From DATHXC01 sp035459965 (GTDB taxonomy: Bacteria; Pseudomonadota; Gammaproteobacteria; Burkholderiales; Methylophilaceae): 64,000 bases of DNA. Numbering within the stretch: the first letter of the stretch is position 1; the number at the start of each line of letters is the position of its first letter. The stretch lies in the NCBI GenBank assembly GCA_035459965.1, contig DATHXC010000011.1, positions 62,001 to 126,000 of the forward strand. Reading direction: 5' to 3'. The notes beneath the pieces are model-generated. The model made no database searches, was not told where the DNA came from, and saw only the letters and a list, made by a program, of their open reading frames with translations. Positions 42,505 to 51,954 of this stretch are shown here, one piece after another. Position numbers and translations under genes: made by a program.

Positions 42505-42963
42505 TTAGTGCAGTGTCGGACTGTTATCGCCGAAGACTGCATCTTCAACAAACAAGTAGTCGTTTGCCTTACCCTGATTCCACAATGCCATCAGCACGAT
42601 CCAGCGTGTTTCTTCAATGCTGACTTCGGGTTGTGGAAGAGCCATGGCACGATCAATCACCAGTTCACGCTGGCTGGGGTTAAGTATCTTGGCTTGTTCC
42701 AGAAACATCATGAAACTGAGACTTTCAGCACTGATTTTCTTGGTTTCTACTTCGGCGTAAATCCTCAAACCTAAGCCATGTCCTGCTGAAGCATTGCTGG
42801 CCTGGTCGGTCATTTCTTCCAGTGCACTAAACCAGTCAAATGCGCCATTGATGTCGTCGGTGTCAAAGCCTGCTGCGAAGAGCTCTTTTGCGAGTGTGTT
42901 TTGGTCGGGACGTATATCTACTTCAAAGTAATTTTCAAACATATAAACCAAGACTTCGAACAT
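42505..42963 (-). CDS. smg: Smg protein (DUF494)
   Basis: I chose the ATG at 42963 (MFEVLVYMFENYFE), preceded by GGGGAA, giving 152 residues. The N terminus and the GLGLRIYAEVETKKISAESLSFMMFLEQA segment match Smg/DUF494. Its role is unknown; it is usually encoded near dprA, def and fmt, as here. It is the last gene after LysM and dprA on the minus strand. Confidence 0.92.
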   Translation of the reverse strand: MFEVLVYMFENYFEVDIRPDQNTLAKELFAAGFDTDDINGAFDWFSALEEMTDQASNASAGHGLGLRIYAEVETKKISAESLSFMMFLEQAKILNPSQRELVIDRAMALPQPEVSIEETRWIVLMALWNQGKANDYLFVEDAVFGDNSPTLH

Positions 42964-43109
42964 GGATTCCCCAATCTGGGTGCTGCTAGGATTCAAATCC
43001 GTGCGTTAAACGCTTTGCTGCGGTGGATCTGCATCACAAATTTATCGCACTGAATTCTGAATTTTAGAAGCCTCCCTTAAGTTAACTGAATAAGTTAGCC
43101 AAAATTGAA

Positions 43110-44228
43110 TTACGCGATACGCTGGTAGCGCCCTCCTGGTAAAGAAGCCACTTTATTCTCTAACTCCAGCATTAACAGCATGGCGGAAAGGTGCTCGCTC
43201 GTCAAGCCACTACGCTCAACTAAAGATTCCATACTTATTGGGTCGTAACCTATACATGCCAATATAGGGTCGGCCTGGGAGGCGTTTGCTACCTGGCTCG
43301 TAGGCATGGTGCTTTCAGCGTAACTGTCAGAGGAAATGCTACCCAGCTCATCAAGAATATCTTTGATATTGTCGACCAGCTTTGCCCCTTGCTTGATCAG
43401 CTCGTGGCAGCCTTTGGACATAGGCGAGTGAATTGAGCCTGGAATGGCAAATACTTCACGCCCTTGTTCAGCTGCCAGCTTTGCCGTAATCAGTGAGCCG
43501 CTTTGCACATTGGCCTCCACTACCAGACAGCCCAGCCCCAGCCCGCTGATAATGCGATTGCGTCGGGGAAAATTTTGCGCACGTGATGGCGTGCCAAGGC
43601 CAAACTCCGAGATGATCAGGCCACGTTCGACAATCTGGTGCGCGAGTTCACGGTGCCGCGCGGGATACACAATATCCAGGCCGGTGCCGACCACCGCAAT
43701 AGTCGCACCGTTAGCCTTTAATGCGCCACGATGGGCAGCGCCATCTATACCAAGCGCCATGCCGCTGACGATGGTATAGCCTTGCTGGCAGAGTGCCTGC
43801 GAAAAGTCTTCGGCATTTTTCTCGCCTTGATGTGAGGCGTTACGGCTACCAACAACTGATATGGCAGGTGTGTTTAGCCAATGCAGATGTCCTTTTGCAA
43901 AGAGTAAAGGAGGCGGGTCCGAAATTTCCAGCAAGGCACGTGGGTAGTCTTTATTAGCCAGTGTGATGAGATGGTTATCTGCATTTTCCAGCCAATTCAG
44001 CGTGGATGAAGTGCTATCAAAATCAGGTCCGGCAGAGATTTGCTTGGCGATGGGTTCTGCTACAACAGTAATAAGCTGATTGTAGCTGGTGGCGAATATT
44101 TGTTCAGGGCTATCAAATGCTTGCAGCAGTTTGCAAAAGCTCTGGGCCCCCAAGCCATGTATTTGATTAAGGCAAATCCACAGCGCTAAGTCGTTCTCAT
44201 CGAGTGAGTTGCTGGCTGTGGATGCCAT
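43110..44228 (-). CDS. dprA: DNA processing protein DprA
   Basis: DprA binds incoming single-stranded DNA and loads RecA in natural transformation. The 372-residue product has the Rossmann-like core with SVVGSRNASHQGEKNAEDF, IVSGMALGIDGAAHRGAL, VVGTGLDIVYPARH, FPRRNRIISGL and GSLITAKLAAEQGREVFAIPGS, and a C-terminal winged-helix extension (DPISMESLVERSGLTSEHLSAML). It is 18 bases after the LysM gene. A complete competence pathway is not in the window. Confidence 0.94.
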   Translation of the reverse strand: MASTASNSLDENDLALWICLNQIHGLGAQSFCKLLQAFDSPEQIFATSYNQLITVVAEPIAKQISAGPDFDSTSSTLNWLENADNHLITLANKDYPRALLEISDPPPLLFAKGHLHWLNTPAISVVGSRNASHQGEKNAEDFSQALCQQGYTIVSGMALGIDGAAHRGALKANGATIAVVGTGLDIVYPARHRELAHQIVERGLIISEFGLGTPSRAQNFPRRNRIISGLGLGCLVVEANVQSGSLITAKLAAEQGREVFAIPGSIHSPMSKGCHELIKQGAKLVDNIKDILDELGSISSDSYAESTMPTSQVANASQADPILACIGYDPISMESLVERSGLTSEHLSAMLLMLELENKVASLPGGRYQRIA

Positions 44229-44246
44229 ATTTCGAAGGGCTTAAGG

Positions 44247-45389
44247 CTAAGGCTTTTCTACTACATCCAGAACCCTGACAGGTTCGGTAGCCTGCATGAT
44301 GAGCCCATAAGATACTTTATTAAATGTACGGAATATCATCACCAAGCCGACGCGCTCATTCGGTAATCTCATGTAATCACCACTTTTTTCTTCTTGCTCT
44401 GCCTCAGCTTTTGCATCCTTGGGATCTTTTGAGTAATTAAGCATGCGTCTGCTTGGATCGACTTTTAATGAATCCTTAAATTGCGCCCATGCCCCCTTTG
44501 GCGGTGGCGCATTAGGGTTTTTAATCAAACGACCTTGTCGACTGATAGCAAGTACATGACCTACTTCTATCCCTTCATCTGTGCCTCGGTTAATCGCAAT
44601 GATGGAGTTGCGCCCCGTTTCGGCAAGCCCACCCGTAATGGATATAACGCGGCCTTGAATGTCTGAATCCGGGGCATGAGGAACATAGCTGAATTCCAGA
44701 GTTTCAGGTGCAACAATCAACTTGTCTTTTGCAAAAATCTCTTCTTTGGAAGTGACTACGGTTGCGCTAGCGGGCTCACCATATTTGGTAATACGTGCAT
44801 CACCCAGGTAAATCGCCTCTACTCCGAGTATTTCTTTTGTATCAGGGTCAATTAAATTTTTACCTGGACGATAGACGTTCCAGAATACTCCGGCATCTTC
44901 TTCAAGTTTATTAATATAGATGCGGCTTCCAGGGCTTAATATAACGCGATTATCCTGACCCGATATGATGTAAGGCGAATCGTCCAACTGGTCTTTCTCA
45001 ACGACCAATGGTCGGCTCAGGAACGGACCGATAATACTGGGAGAAATGGAAGAGATTGCCTCTTTTGCCAACGGTTCTTCGCGCACGCCAGGTTGCAGTG
45101 TGACGGTTTCACGTAGCAGACGTAGCTGCGGTTTGCCGCTGCTCATGTCCAGAAATACCACATCGCCTGGATAAATCAGGTGTGGGTTCTTGATCTGTGC
45201 ACGATTCATTTGCCATACTTTTGGCCATAACCAGGCGTTTTTAAGAAACTTGCCTGATATGTCCCAAAGCGTATCGCCTTTGACTACAACATGGCGGTCA
45301 GGATGGTTGGGCTGAAGCTGTATATCATCAGTGGCCGCATGTGCTGTCAGGCAACAAATTAGTAGCGGCGTTATAATGTATCGAAACAT
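44247..45389 (-). CDS. LysM domain exported protein
   Basis: This 380-residue protein has a signal peptide (MFRYIITPLLICCLTAHA) and an N-terminal LysM domain (HVVVKGDTLWDISGKFL ... NPHLIYPGDVVFL, about 33-80), which binds peptidoglycan. The rest has a beta-rich pattern without a known catalytic motif. It is encoded ahead of dprA, an arrangement common in betaproteobacteria. The peptidoglycan role is inferred from the LysM domain. Confidence 0.9.
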   Translation of the reverse strand: MFRYIITPLLICCLTAHAATDDIQLQPNHPDRHVVVKGDTLWDISGKFLKNAWLWPKVWQMNRAQIKNPHLIYPGDVVFLDMSSGKPQLRLLRETVTLQPGVREEPLAKEAISSISPSIIGPFLSRPLVVEKDQLDDSPYIISGQDNRVILSPGSRIYINKLEEDAGVFWNVYRPGKNLIDPDTKEILGVEAIYLGDARITKYGEPASATVVTSKEEIFAKDKLIVAPETLEFSYVPHAPDSDIQGRVISITGGLAETGRNSIIAINRGTDEGIEVGHVLAISRQGRLIKNPNAPPPKGAWAQFKDSLKVDPSRRMLNYSKDPKDAKAEAEQEEKSGDYMRLPNERVGLVMIFRTFNKVSYGLIMQATEPVRVLDVVEKP

Positions 45390-45515
45390 GCTGATGACCC
45401 CTTTATGACTTCTTGTTAACTACTATCGTGTAGCGCGGCTTATTATCCGCGAAGTTGGATTAAATTTTGCATGTAATTCATTCAACAATCAAGCTTTTAT
45501 GGCAATTTCTTTATT

Positions 45516-46016
45516 ATGGCACTCTTAAACATACTGAATTACCCCGACCCGCGTTTATACACAGTCGCCAAGCCGGTCAAAGAGGTGGATGCAGGCATCA
45601 GACGCCTGATCGACGACATGGCGGAAACCATGTATGACGCACCAGGTATAGGCCTGGCGGCCACACAGGTCGATGTGCACCAGCAAATCATAATTATCGA
45701 TTTCAGTGAAGATAAAAACCATCTGCAGGTCTTTATCAACCCCAAAATCACTGCAAGCAGCGGAACGCAGGATTACGAAGAGGGTTGTCTCTCTGTGCCC
45801 GGCATCTATGACATGGTGACACGCGCTGAAAAGATTAAGGTAGAAGCGCTGAACCGTGATGGCAAAGCATTCAGCATTGAAGCCGAGGGCCTGCTCGCTG
45901 TTTGTATTCAGCATGAAATGGATCATTTGCTGGGCAAGGTTTTTGTGCAGTATCTTTCGCCATTAAAACAGACACGTATCAAGAACAAGATGCAAAAGCG
46001 TCAGCGAGGCAGATAG
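45516..46016 (+). CDS. def: Peptide deformylase
   Basis: Def removes the formyl group from nascent proteins. The 166-residue product has all three motifs: GIGLAATQ, EEGCLSVPG and QHEMDHLLGK, with the Cys and two His metal ligands and the catalytic Glu. It starts one base before fmt in operon order (stop TAG at 46014, fmt start at 46018). Confidence 0.97.
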   Translation: MALLNILNYPDPRLYTVAKPVKEVDAGIRRLIDDMAETMYDAPGIGLAATQVDVHQQIIIIDFSEDKNHLQVFINPKITASSGTQDYEEGCLSVPGIYDMVTRAEKIKVEALNRDGKAFSIEAEGLLAVCIQHEMDHLLGKVFVQYLSPLKQTRIKNKMQKRQRGR

Positions 46017-46017
46017 C

Positions 46018-46950
46018 TTGAAATCATTACGTATTATCTTTGCGGGTACGCCCGAATTCGCCGTGCCTGCGCTTGCTGCATTGATTGCAGCAGGGCACAA
46101 GGTAACGTTAGTGCTTACTCAGCCAGATCGGCCAGCAGGGCGAGGCATGAAGCTCAAGCCTAGCCCGGTAAAAGTATTGGCGATACAACATCAAATTGAG
46201 GTGTTTCAGCCTGAAACGCTGAAAGATGAGGCTGCTCAGGCCAAGATTGCATCAGCAAACGCGGATGTCATGATAGTCGCGGCGTATGGCCTCATTATTC
46301 CAACCATTGTATTAAATATGCCACGGCTAGGCTGCTTCAATATCCACGCATCATTGCTACCACGCTGGCGCGGCGCGGCACCTATCCAGCGCTCGATATT
46401 GGCGGGTGATAAGGAAACCGGGGTAACTATCATGGAAGTTGTGCCAGCGCTGGATGCAGGTGCCATGATCAGCAAGGGTGTGCTACCCATTACCGATCAT
46501 GACACTGCCCAAACCCTACATGATGGCCTGGCAAACATAGGTGCTGGTTTGATGGTAGATGCCATGGCCAAGTTGGCAAATGAAGGTAGCTTGCAAGTCA
46601 CTCCACAGGATGAATCATTAGTCACTTATGCTGCCAAGCTGCAAAAATCGGAAGCAGCGATGGACTGGAATAAAACTGCCATTGAGCTATCACGCCAGGT
46701 GCGCGCCTTTAATCCTTTTCCGGTAGCGCACACAAGTCTCAATGGAGAGGTTTGCCGCATCTGGATGGCGACAGCGTTGCCAGGACAGGCCAGCCCCGGG
46801 ACTGTGGCAGATTTGGTGGATGGCATTACCGTCGGCTGTGGTGAAGGTCTGTTGAAAATCGAAGAGCTACAACTGCCGGGCGGCAAGCGCCTGCGCGCAC
46901 GCGATTTTCTTGCCGGCCGGGAATTGAAAGTTGGCCAATATTTTGGTTGA
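46018..46950 (+). CDS. fmt: Methionyl-tRNA formyltransferase
   Basis: Fmt formylates initiator Met-tRNA using 10-formyl-THF. It starts with TTG at 46018, one base after the def stop. The 310-residue product has FAGTPEFAVPAL at the N terminus and the catalytic FNIHASLLPRWRGAAPI segment, with His and Asn of the site, followed by the C-terminal OB-like domain (GTVADLVDGITVGCGEGLLKIEEL). Confidence 0.96.
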   Translation: MKSLRIIFAGTPEFAVPALAALIAAGHKVTLVLTQPDRPAGRGMKLKPSPVKVLAIQHQIEVFQPETLKDEAAQAKIASANADVMIVAAYGLIIPTIVLNMPRLGCFNIHASLLPRWRGAAPIQRSILAGDKETGVTIMEVVPALDAGAMISKGVLPITDHDTAQTLHDGLANIGAGLMVDAMAKLANEGSLQVTPQDESLVTYAAKLQKSEAAMDWNKTAIELSRQVRAFNPFPVAHTSLNGEVCRIWMATALPGQASPGTVADLVDGITVGCGEGLLKIEELQLPGGKRLRARDFLAGRELKVGQYFG

Positions 46951-47052
46951 TACCCTAGTCAGTATGCGATTCAAAGCATTGAATTTTTGTATAGAAGCCC
47001 CATCTAAGAAGCTGACTGAAGATATATTCAGGATAGCTGGAGAACTTTAAAA

Positions 47053-47895
47053 ATGGCAGGTAACTGGTTTAAAACAACGGTGCTGATGGCAGGCATTGTG
47101 GCGCTATTTGGTGCAGTAGGTGCTGCTTTGGGTGGAGCGGGCGGTATGCTGATTGCATTGGCTTTGGCGGGCGCCATGAACATTTATGCCTATTGGTTTT
47201 CCGATCAGGCCGTACTCAAAATGTATAACGCGCAGGAAGTGGATGAAAACAGCGCGCCGCAGTTTTATCGCATGGTACGAGAACTGGCACAGAACGCCCA
47301 GCTGCCTATGCCGAAGGTTTATATTATTGATGAAGCCCAGCCAAATGCCTTTGCTACAGGCAGAGACCCCGAGCATGCGGCCGTAGCAGCCACTACTGGC
47401 ATCATGCGCATACTAAGTGAGCGCGAGTTGCGTGGTGTGATGGCGCATGAACTGACCCACGTCAAACATAGGGATACCTTGATTTCGACCATTTCTGCCA
47501 CCATTGCTGGTGCAATTTCCTCTATCGCCCAGTTTGGCATGCTGTTCTCAGGAGGCCAGCGTGACCGAAATGTGCATCCACTGGTCGCGATCCTGATCAT
47601 GATACTCGCGCCTCTCGCTGCAATGCTGATACAGATGGCTATCTCGCGTGCACGTGAATTTGAAGCGGATAAAGGTGGTGCTGAAATCAGCGGCGACCCC
47701 GCTGCGCTTGCGTCCGCACTAAAAAAGATTCACGACTATGCCCACCAGATCCCACTCGAAACTGCAGAAATGCATCCGGAAACAGCGCAAATGATGATCA
47801 TCAACCCACTATCAGCCAATGGTATCAAAGGCTTGTTCAGTACCCATCCGCAAACTGAAGAGCGTGTTGCACGGTTGATGGCGATGGTTCATTGA
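47053..47895 (+). CDS. htpX: Membrane zinc metalloprotease HtpX
   Basis: HtpX degrades misfolded inner-membrane proteins. The 280-residue product has N-terminal membrane segments (about 8-50), the zinc motif HELTH (near residue 138) in MAHELTHVKHRDTLIS and the later REFEADKGGAEISG segment with the third ligand. It overlaps the rsmB start by four bases. Confidence 0.95.
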   Translation: MAGNWFKTTVLMAGIVALFGAVGAALGGAGGMLIALALAGAMNIYAYWFSDQAVLKMYNAQEVDENSAPQFYRMVRELAQNAQLPMPKVYIIDEAQPNAFATGRDPEHAAVAATTGIMRILSERELRGVMAHELTHVKHRDTLISTISATIAGAISSIAQFGMLFSGGQRDRNVHPLVAILIMILAPLAAMLIQMAISRAREFEADKGGAEISGDPAALASALKKIHDYAHQIPLETAEMHPETAQMMIINPLSANGIKGLFSTHPQTEERVARLMAMVH

Positions 47896-49181
47896 ACGTC
47901 TCGCAGCAATTAGCCGCTACTGCTATCCAGCAGGTATTTGCTGGCCGTAATTTAAATGCTGTTCTGGATGCGCTTTTCCACAACAATACCCATGTAACGC
48001 CCCAGCAGCGTGCCGTAGCGCAGGATTTAAGCTACGGCACGCTGCGTTTTTATGGGCAGGTACAGGCCTTGCTGGCACAGCTTCTGGAGAAGCCCTTGCA
48101 GGACGAGCATCTGCGCTGTTTGCTACTGGTGGCGATTTACCAGCTACAGCATGACAAAGCAGCCTCCCATACCGTGGTAGACCAGGCCGTGAAAGCAGCC
48201 AGCTTGTCTAAAAAGTCCTGGGCAAAAGGCTTGGTAAATGGGGTGTTGCGCAATTTCTTGCGGCAACGGGATGCTCTACTACAAAAAACCGCTAGCGACG
48301 AAGTGGCGAGTTACTCTTATCCTAAATGGTGGATCAACAAACTCAAGGCGCAATATCCAGCGAATTGGCAAGCTATGTTGACAGCAGGTAACCAGCACCC
48401 ACCGATGACCTTGCGTGTAAACCAGCGCCAGAATTCCGTCGCAGAGTATCAGCAGAAACTTGCTGAACAGAATATAGAAAGCCAGCATTTGGGTGGACAG
48501 GCGTTGATGCTGGCTAAAGCCTTACCCGTCGATAAAGTGCCCGGTTTTTTTGATGGTGATGCCTCGGTGCAGGACTATGGTGCGCAATTCGCTGCCGAGC
48601 TGCTTGATGTGCATGAAGGCATGCGTGTACTTGATGCCTGTTGTGCGCCTGGTGGTAAAACCGGACATATTCTGGAGCTGACCAATGTCGACATGACCGC
48701 TGTGGATAGCGATAAAACGCGTTTGCAGCGTACGCAAGATAATCTGCAACGGCTCAAGCTTGAAGCAAAACTGCTGGTAGGTGATGCGGCTTCGAATGAA
48801 TGGTGGGATGGAGTGCCATTTGACCGTATTCTGGCTGATGTGCCATGTACCGCATCCGGTATTGTGCGTCGCCATGTCGATATCAAGTGGTTGCGGCGTG
48901 AGGCGGATATTGCATCATTTGCCAAACAGCAGGCAGCAATTTTGCCCGGAATGTGGCGGCTATTGGCAAAGGGTGGTAAATTGCTTTATGTGACGTGCTC
49001 GATATTTCATGAAGAAAATCAACGTCAAATAGAGCGTTTTCTGGGAGAGCAGACGGATGCGGAGCAATTGCCCTTATCCATATCACAGCCCGGTTTACAA
49101 TTAGCCAACATACAAGACGGACAATTACTCCCCTGTGCACAACATGACGGCTTTTTTTACGCATTGCTGCAAAAAAAATAA
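47892..49181 (+). CDS. rsmB: 16S rRNA (cytosine-967-C5)-methyltransferase RsmB
   Basis: RsmB (Sun) makes m5C967 in 16S rRNA. It starts with TTG at 47892, inside the TTGA overlap with the htpX stop. The 429-residue product has a NusB-like N domain (about 1-140) and a SAM domain with DACCAPGGKTGHILEL, the second catalytic Cys in LADVPCTASGIVRRH, and YVTCSIF near the end. It is followed by DUF4390 and the ntrYX-like genes, a frequent betaproteobacterial order. Confidence 0.95.
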   Translation: MNVSQQLAATAIQQVFAGRNLNAVLDALFHNNTHVTPQQRAVAQDLSYGTLRFYGQVQALLAQLLEKPLQDEHLRCLLLVAIYQLQHDKAASHTVVDQAVKAASLSKKSWAKGLVNGVLRNFLRQRDALLQKTASDEVASYSYPKWWINKLKAQYPANWQAMLTAGNQHPPMTLRVNQRQNSVAEYQQKLAEQNIESQHLGGQALMLAKALPVDKVPGFFDGDASVQDYGAQFAAELLDVHEGMRVLDACCAPGGKTGHILELTNVDMTAVDSDKTRLQRTQDNLQRLKLEAKLLVGDAASNEWWDGVPFDRILADVPCTASGIVRRHVDIKWLRREADIASFAKQQAAILPGMWRLLAKGGKLLYVTCSIFHEENQRQIERFLGEQTDAEQLPLSISQPGLQLANIQDGQLLPCAQHDGFFYALLQKK

Positions 49182-49200
49182 ACTGACCTCGTTCTCGATA

Positions 49201-49791
49201 ATGAGGCTGTTGAAGGCCTGTTCATCGAGAATATCGACCCTAAAAAAATCGTTAATCGCTAGCATGCCATTATTGTTTGTGGCCTATGTCTGGGCTGCAG
49301 GCACCTACCTCAATATCAAGGCAGCTGACCTAGTACCAACAGATGATGCTTACTCACTCAGTGCAGCATTCGATGTCAATTTCACCCCGGTGGTAGAAGA
49401 AGCCCTAAACAAAGGCGTACCACTGACATTCCTCATTGAATTCCAGGTGGTATCACCGCGCCGTTACTGGTTTGATGATGAAGTAGTGACTGCAAGCACC
49501 CGTGTCATGCTGAGTTATCACGCCCTGTCGCGTCAGTATCTGGTTAACCGGGAAACACATCAGCAGGCTTACTCCAGTTTGCAGGATGCCAAGGAAGACC
49601 TGTCCCGCCTGCATGACTGGGTCGTGTTGGAAAAGTCACTGCTTAAAAAGGGTGAGGCCTATAACGCAGCACTGCGTATCCGGCTTGATCATTCCCAATT
49701 GCCTAAGCCATTGCAGGTCGAGGCACTTGGCTCGGAGAACTGGGAAATGGTGTCACAACGCTATCGCTGGACGCCTGTTTTTGTCCTTTAA
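49201..49791 (+). CDS. DUF4390 family exported protein
   Basis: I chose the ATG at 49201 (MRLLKACSSR), because the earlier frame from 49135 lies within the rsmB coding end. The product has about 196 residues, with a signal-like segment (SLIASMPLLFVAYVWAAGTYL) and the family core SAAFDVNFTPVVEEALNKGVP and RYWFDDEV. Its function is unknown; it is typically encoded just before an ntrY-like kinase, which suggests a role tied to that system. Confidence 0.85.
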   Translation: MRLLKACSSRISTLKKSLIASMPLLFVAYVWAAGTYLNIKAADLVPTDDAYSLSAAFDVNFTPVVEEALNKGVPLTFLIEFQVVSPRRYWFDDEVVTASTRVMLSYHALSRQYLVNRETHQQAYSSLQDAKEDLSRLHDWVVLEKSLLKKGEAYNAALRIRLDHSQLPKPLQVEALGSENWEMVSQRYRWTPVFVL

Positions 49792-49809
49792 GCAGGATCA
49801 ACACCTTCA

Positions 49810-51954
49810 ATGAGATACATCGTATTCCTGTCGGCACTGCTAGGCGCGGCTTTGCTATACCTGTTATCGCAAGCCAGCGCCAATACGGCGGCTAGCAGCA
49901 ATCACTACACAGTCTTACTGGTACTCAATGTTGTGCTGGCTTCAGCACTGGTAATTCTGGTGTGCATGCAGTTGTGGCGCCTGTACCGGCAGATGCGCGC
50001 TCGCGTAATGGGCAGCCGCCTTACTTTACGCTTACTGGGCGGGTTTGCGCTGATGGCGATTATCCCTGGTTTGATCGTGTACGCGGTTTCTGTAAATTTC
50101 CTCACTCGCTCCATTGAGTCGTGGTTTAACGTCAAGGTAGAAGCTGCGCTGGAAGGCGGTTTGCGCTTGGGGCAAAGCGCGCTGGATATCATGCTGGCTG
50201 ATATTGAGAAAAAAGGCGAAAGCATGGCGCTGAGTATGGCTTTTCAGCCCAGCAGTGCGCAATTGTCGGTGCTTAACGATTTACGCGAAAAAAGTGGGGT
50301 GCAGGATGCTGTGCTACTGACTGCGCAAGGCCGTATCCTGGCATTTTCAAGTGGCGACCCTTCCAGCTTTCTTCCTGAGTTGCCCAGTATTCCTCAGTTA
50401 CGCCAGGCGCGGCAGCATGTATATGGCACTATCGAGCCCATTTTGGGTAAAGGCCTGTATTTGCGGGTGCTGGCGCCGATGACCACCGCGGATTTCGGTG
50501 GTGAAACGCGCATTTTGCAGTTGCTGCAGCCAGTTCCAAAAGCACTTTCCAATACCGCAGAGTCGGTACAGGAGGTTTACCAGGATTACCAGGAACTGTC
50601 GCTTAGTCGCGAATCGCTGAAAGAGGTTTTTGCGCTGACACTGACGCTGGTATTGATGCTGGCCATGTTGTCTTCCATATCCATTGCATTCGTGTTGAGC
50701 CGTCGTTTATCTGCGCCACTGGGCTTGCTGGCGGAAGGCACACGGGCGATTGCCCGTGGTGAGTACGGCACCATGCTACCGGTGCATGGCAATGACGAGC
50801 TTGGCGTGCTGGTGCAATCATTCAACAGTATGACCACCCAGCTCAATGAGGCGACGCAGGCGGCAAATCGCAACCGGGTACGTGTTGAGTCGGCAAGAGG
50901 TTATCTTGAAACCATACTGGCACATCTTTCATCGGGTGTGCTCGCGCTCAACGAGCGAGGGGAGTTGCGCACCTATAATGTGGCGGCCTCACATATCCTG
51001 GGGGTGACATTAGGCCATTTCGCAGACCAGCCTTTTTCGCATATCAGCGAGGAGTTTCCATCGCTGAAAAACTTTGTAAGTGCGGTACTGACGCATTTTG
51101 AAGAGAACAAGGAAGGTGAATGGCAAGAACAGATGGACATCGTCACCGCACAGGGTAATCGCGTGGTGCTATTGCGTGGCACACGCCTGCCATATAGCGC
51201 AGATAGTGGCTTTCTCGCGGTGTTTGATGACATCACTACCATGGTACAGGCACAGCGTGATGCGGCCTGGGGTGAAGTGGCCAGGCGCCTGGCCCATGAA
51301 ATCAAGAACCCGCTGACGCCGATACAGCTATCAGCGGAGCGGCTTGAGCATAAGCTGTCATCCAAGCTGACAGGCGCAGATGCCGAAATGCTGCGCCGCG
51401 CTACCGATACCATTGTTGCCCAGGTGGGTGCCATGAAGACCATGGTGAACGAATTCAGCGAATATGCGCGGGCGCCGGCACTCAATCTAAGTGAGATAGA
51501 CCTCACCCGCTTAATTGAGGACGTACTGGCACTATATGAATCTGTCGGTGCCCAACTCGAGGTTGTGCTGGCAAGCAAGCTGCCACTGGTGCTGGGTGAT
51601 GCCACTATGCTCAGGCAGGTGCTGCATAACCTGTTGCAGAATGCGCAGGATGCACTGGAAGGCAAGCCGGATGGCTTGATTACTATCAGCACTTCAGTAC
51701 AGGATTCTGAGGTCAAGCTGATGGTGATCGATAATGGCGAGGGATTTCCCCTAGAAACAATTTCCCGCGCGTTTGAGCCTTATATGACCACCAAGCGTCA
51801 TGGCACCGGACTGGGTCTAGCCATTGTTAAAAAAATAGTCGAAGAGCATAAGGGTAATATTAAAATCGAGAATTCAGAGCAGGGTGGTGCCAGGGTGATC
51901 GTTACATTGCCCTTATCGGCAAAGAAAGCAGCAAAGAAGGCGGAGAGACAATGA
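49810..51954 (+). CDS. NtrY-like sensor histidine kinase
   Basis: The 714-residue protein has several N-terminal membrane segments (about 5-20, 35-55, 75-95 and 275-295), an extracytoplasmic part, a HAMP segment (RRLSAPLGLLAEGTRAIARGE), a PAS domain (about 365-480), the phosphoacceptor box RRLAHEIKNPLTPIQLSAERL and an ATPase domain with NLLQNAQDALEG and GTGLGLAIVKKI. It is the NtrY type found in betaproteobacteria. It overlaps the regulator gene by four bases. Confidence 0.92.
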   Translation: MRYIVFLSALLGAALLYLLSQASANTAASSNHYTVLLVLNVVLASALVILVCMQLWRLYRQMRARVMGSRLTLRLLGGFALMAIIPGLIVYAVSVNFLTRSIESWFNVKVEAALEGGLRLGQSALDIMLADIEKKGESMALSMAFQPSSAQLSVLNDLREKSGVQDAVLLTAQGRILAFSSGDPSSFLPELPSIPQLRQARQHVYGTIEPILGKGLYLRVLAPMTTADFGGETRILQLLQPVPKALSNTAESVQEVYQDYQELSLSRESLKEVFALTLTLVLMLAMLSSISIAFVLSRRLSAPLGLLAEGTRAIARGEYGTMLPVHGNDELGVLVQSFNSMTTQLNEATQAANRNRVRVESARGYLETILAHLSSGVLALNERGELRTYNVAASHILGVTLGHFADQPFSHISEEFPSLKNFVSAVLTHFEENKEGEWQEQMDIVTAQGNRVVLLRGTRLPYSADSGFLAVFDDITTMVQAQRDAAWGEVARRLAHEIKNPLTPIQLSAERLEHKLSSKLTGADAEMLRRATDTIVAQVGAMKTMVNEFSEYARAPALNLSEIDLTRLIEDVLALYESVGAQLEVVLASKLPLVLGDATMLRQVLHNLLQNAQDALEGKPDGLITISTSVQDSEVKLMVIDNGEGFPLETISRAFEPYMTTKRHGTGLGLAIVKKIVEEHKGNIKIENSEQGGARVIVTLPLSAKKAAKKAERQ

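Noticed and set aside
49148..49179. T7 and A8 runs near the rsmB end as phase-variation signals
   Set aside because: Short A/T runs of this length are common, and they lie at the end of the gene.
50973..51716. 247-codon antisense frame within the NtrY-like gene
   Set aside because: Ser/Arg-rich shadow of a gene with intact kinase motifs.
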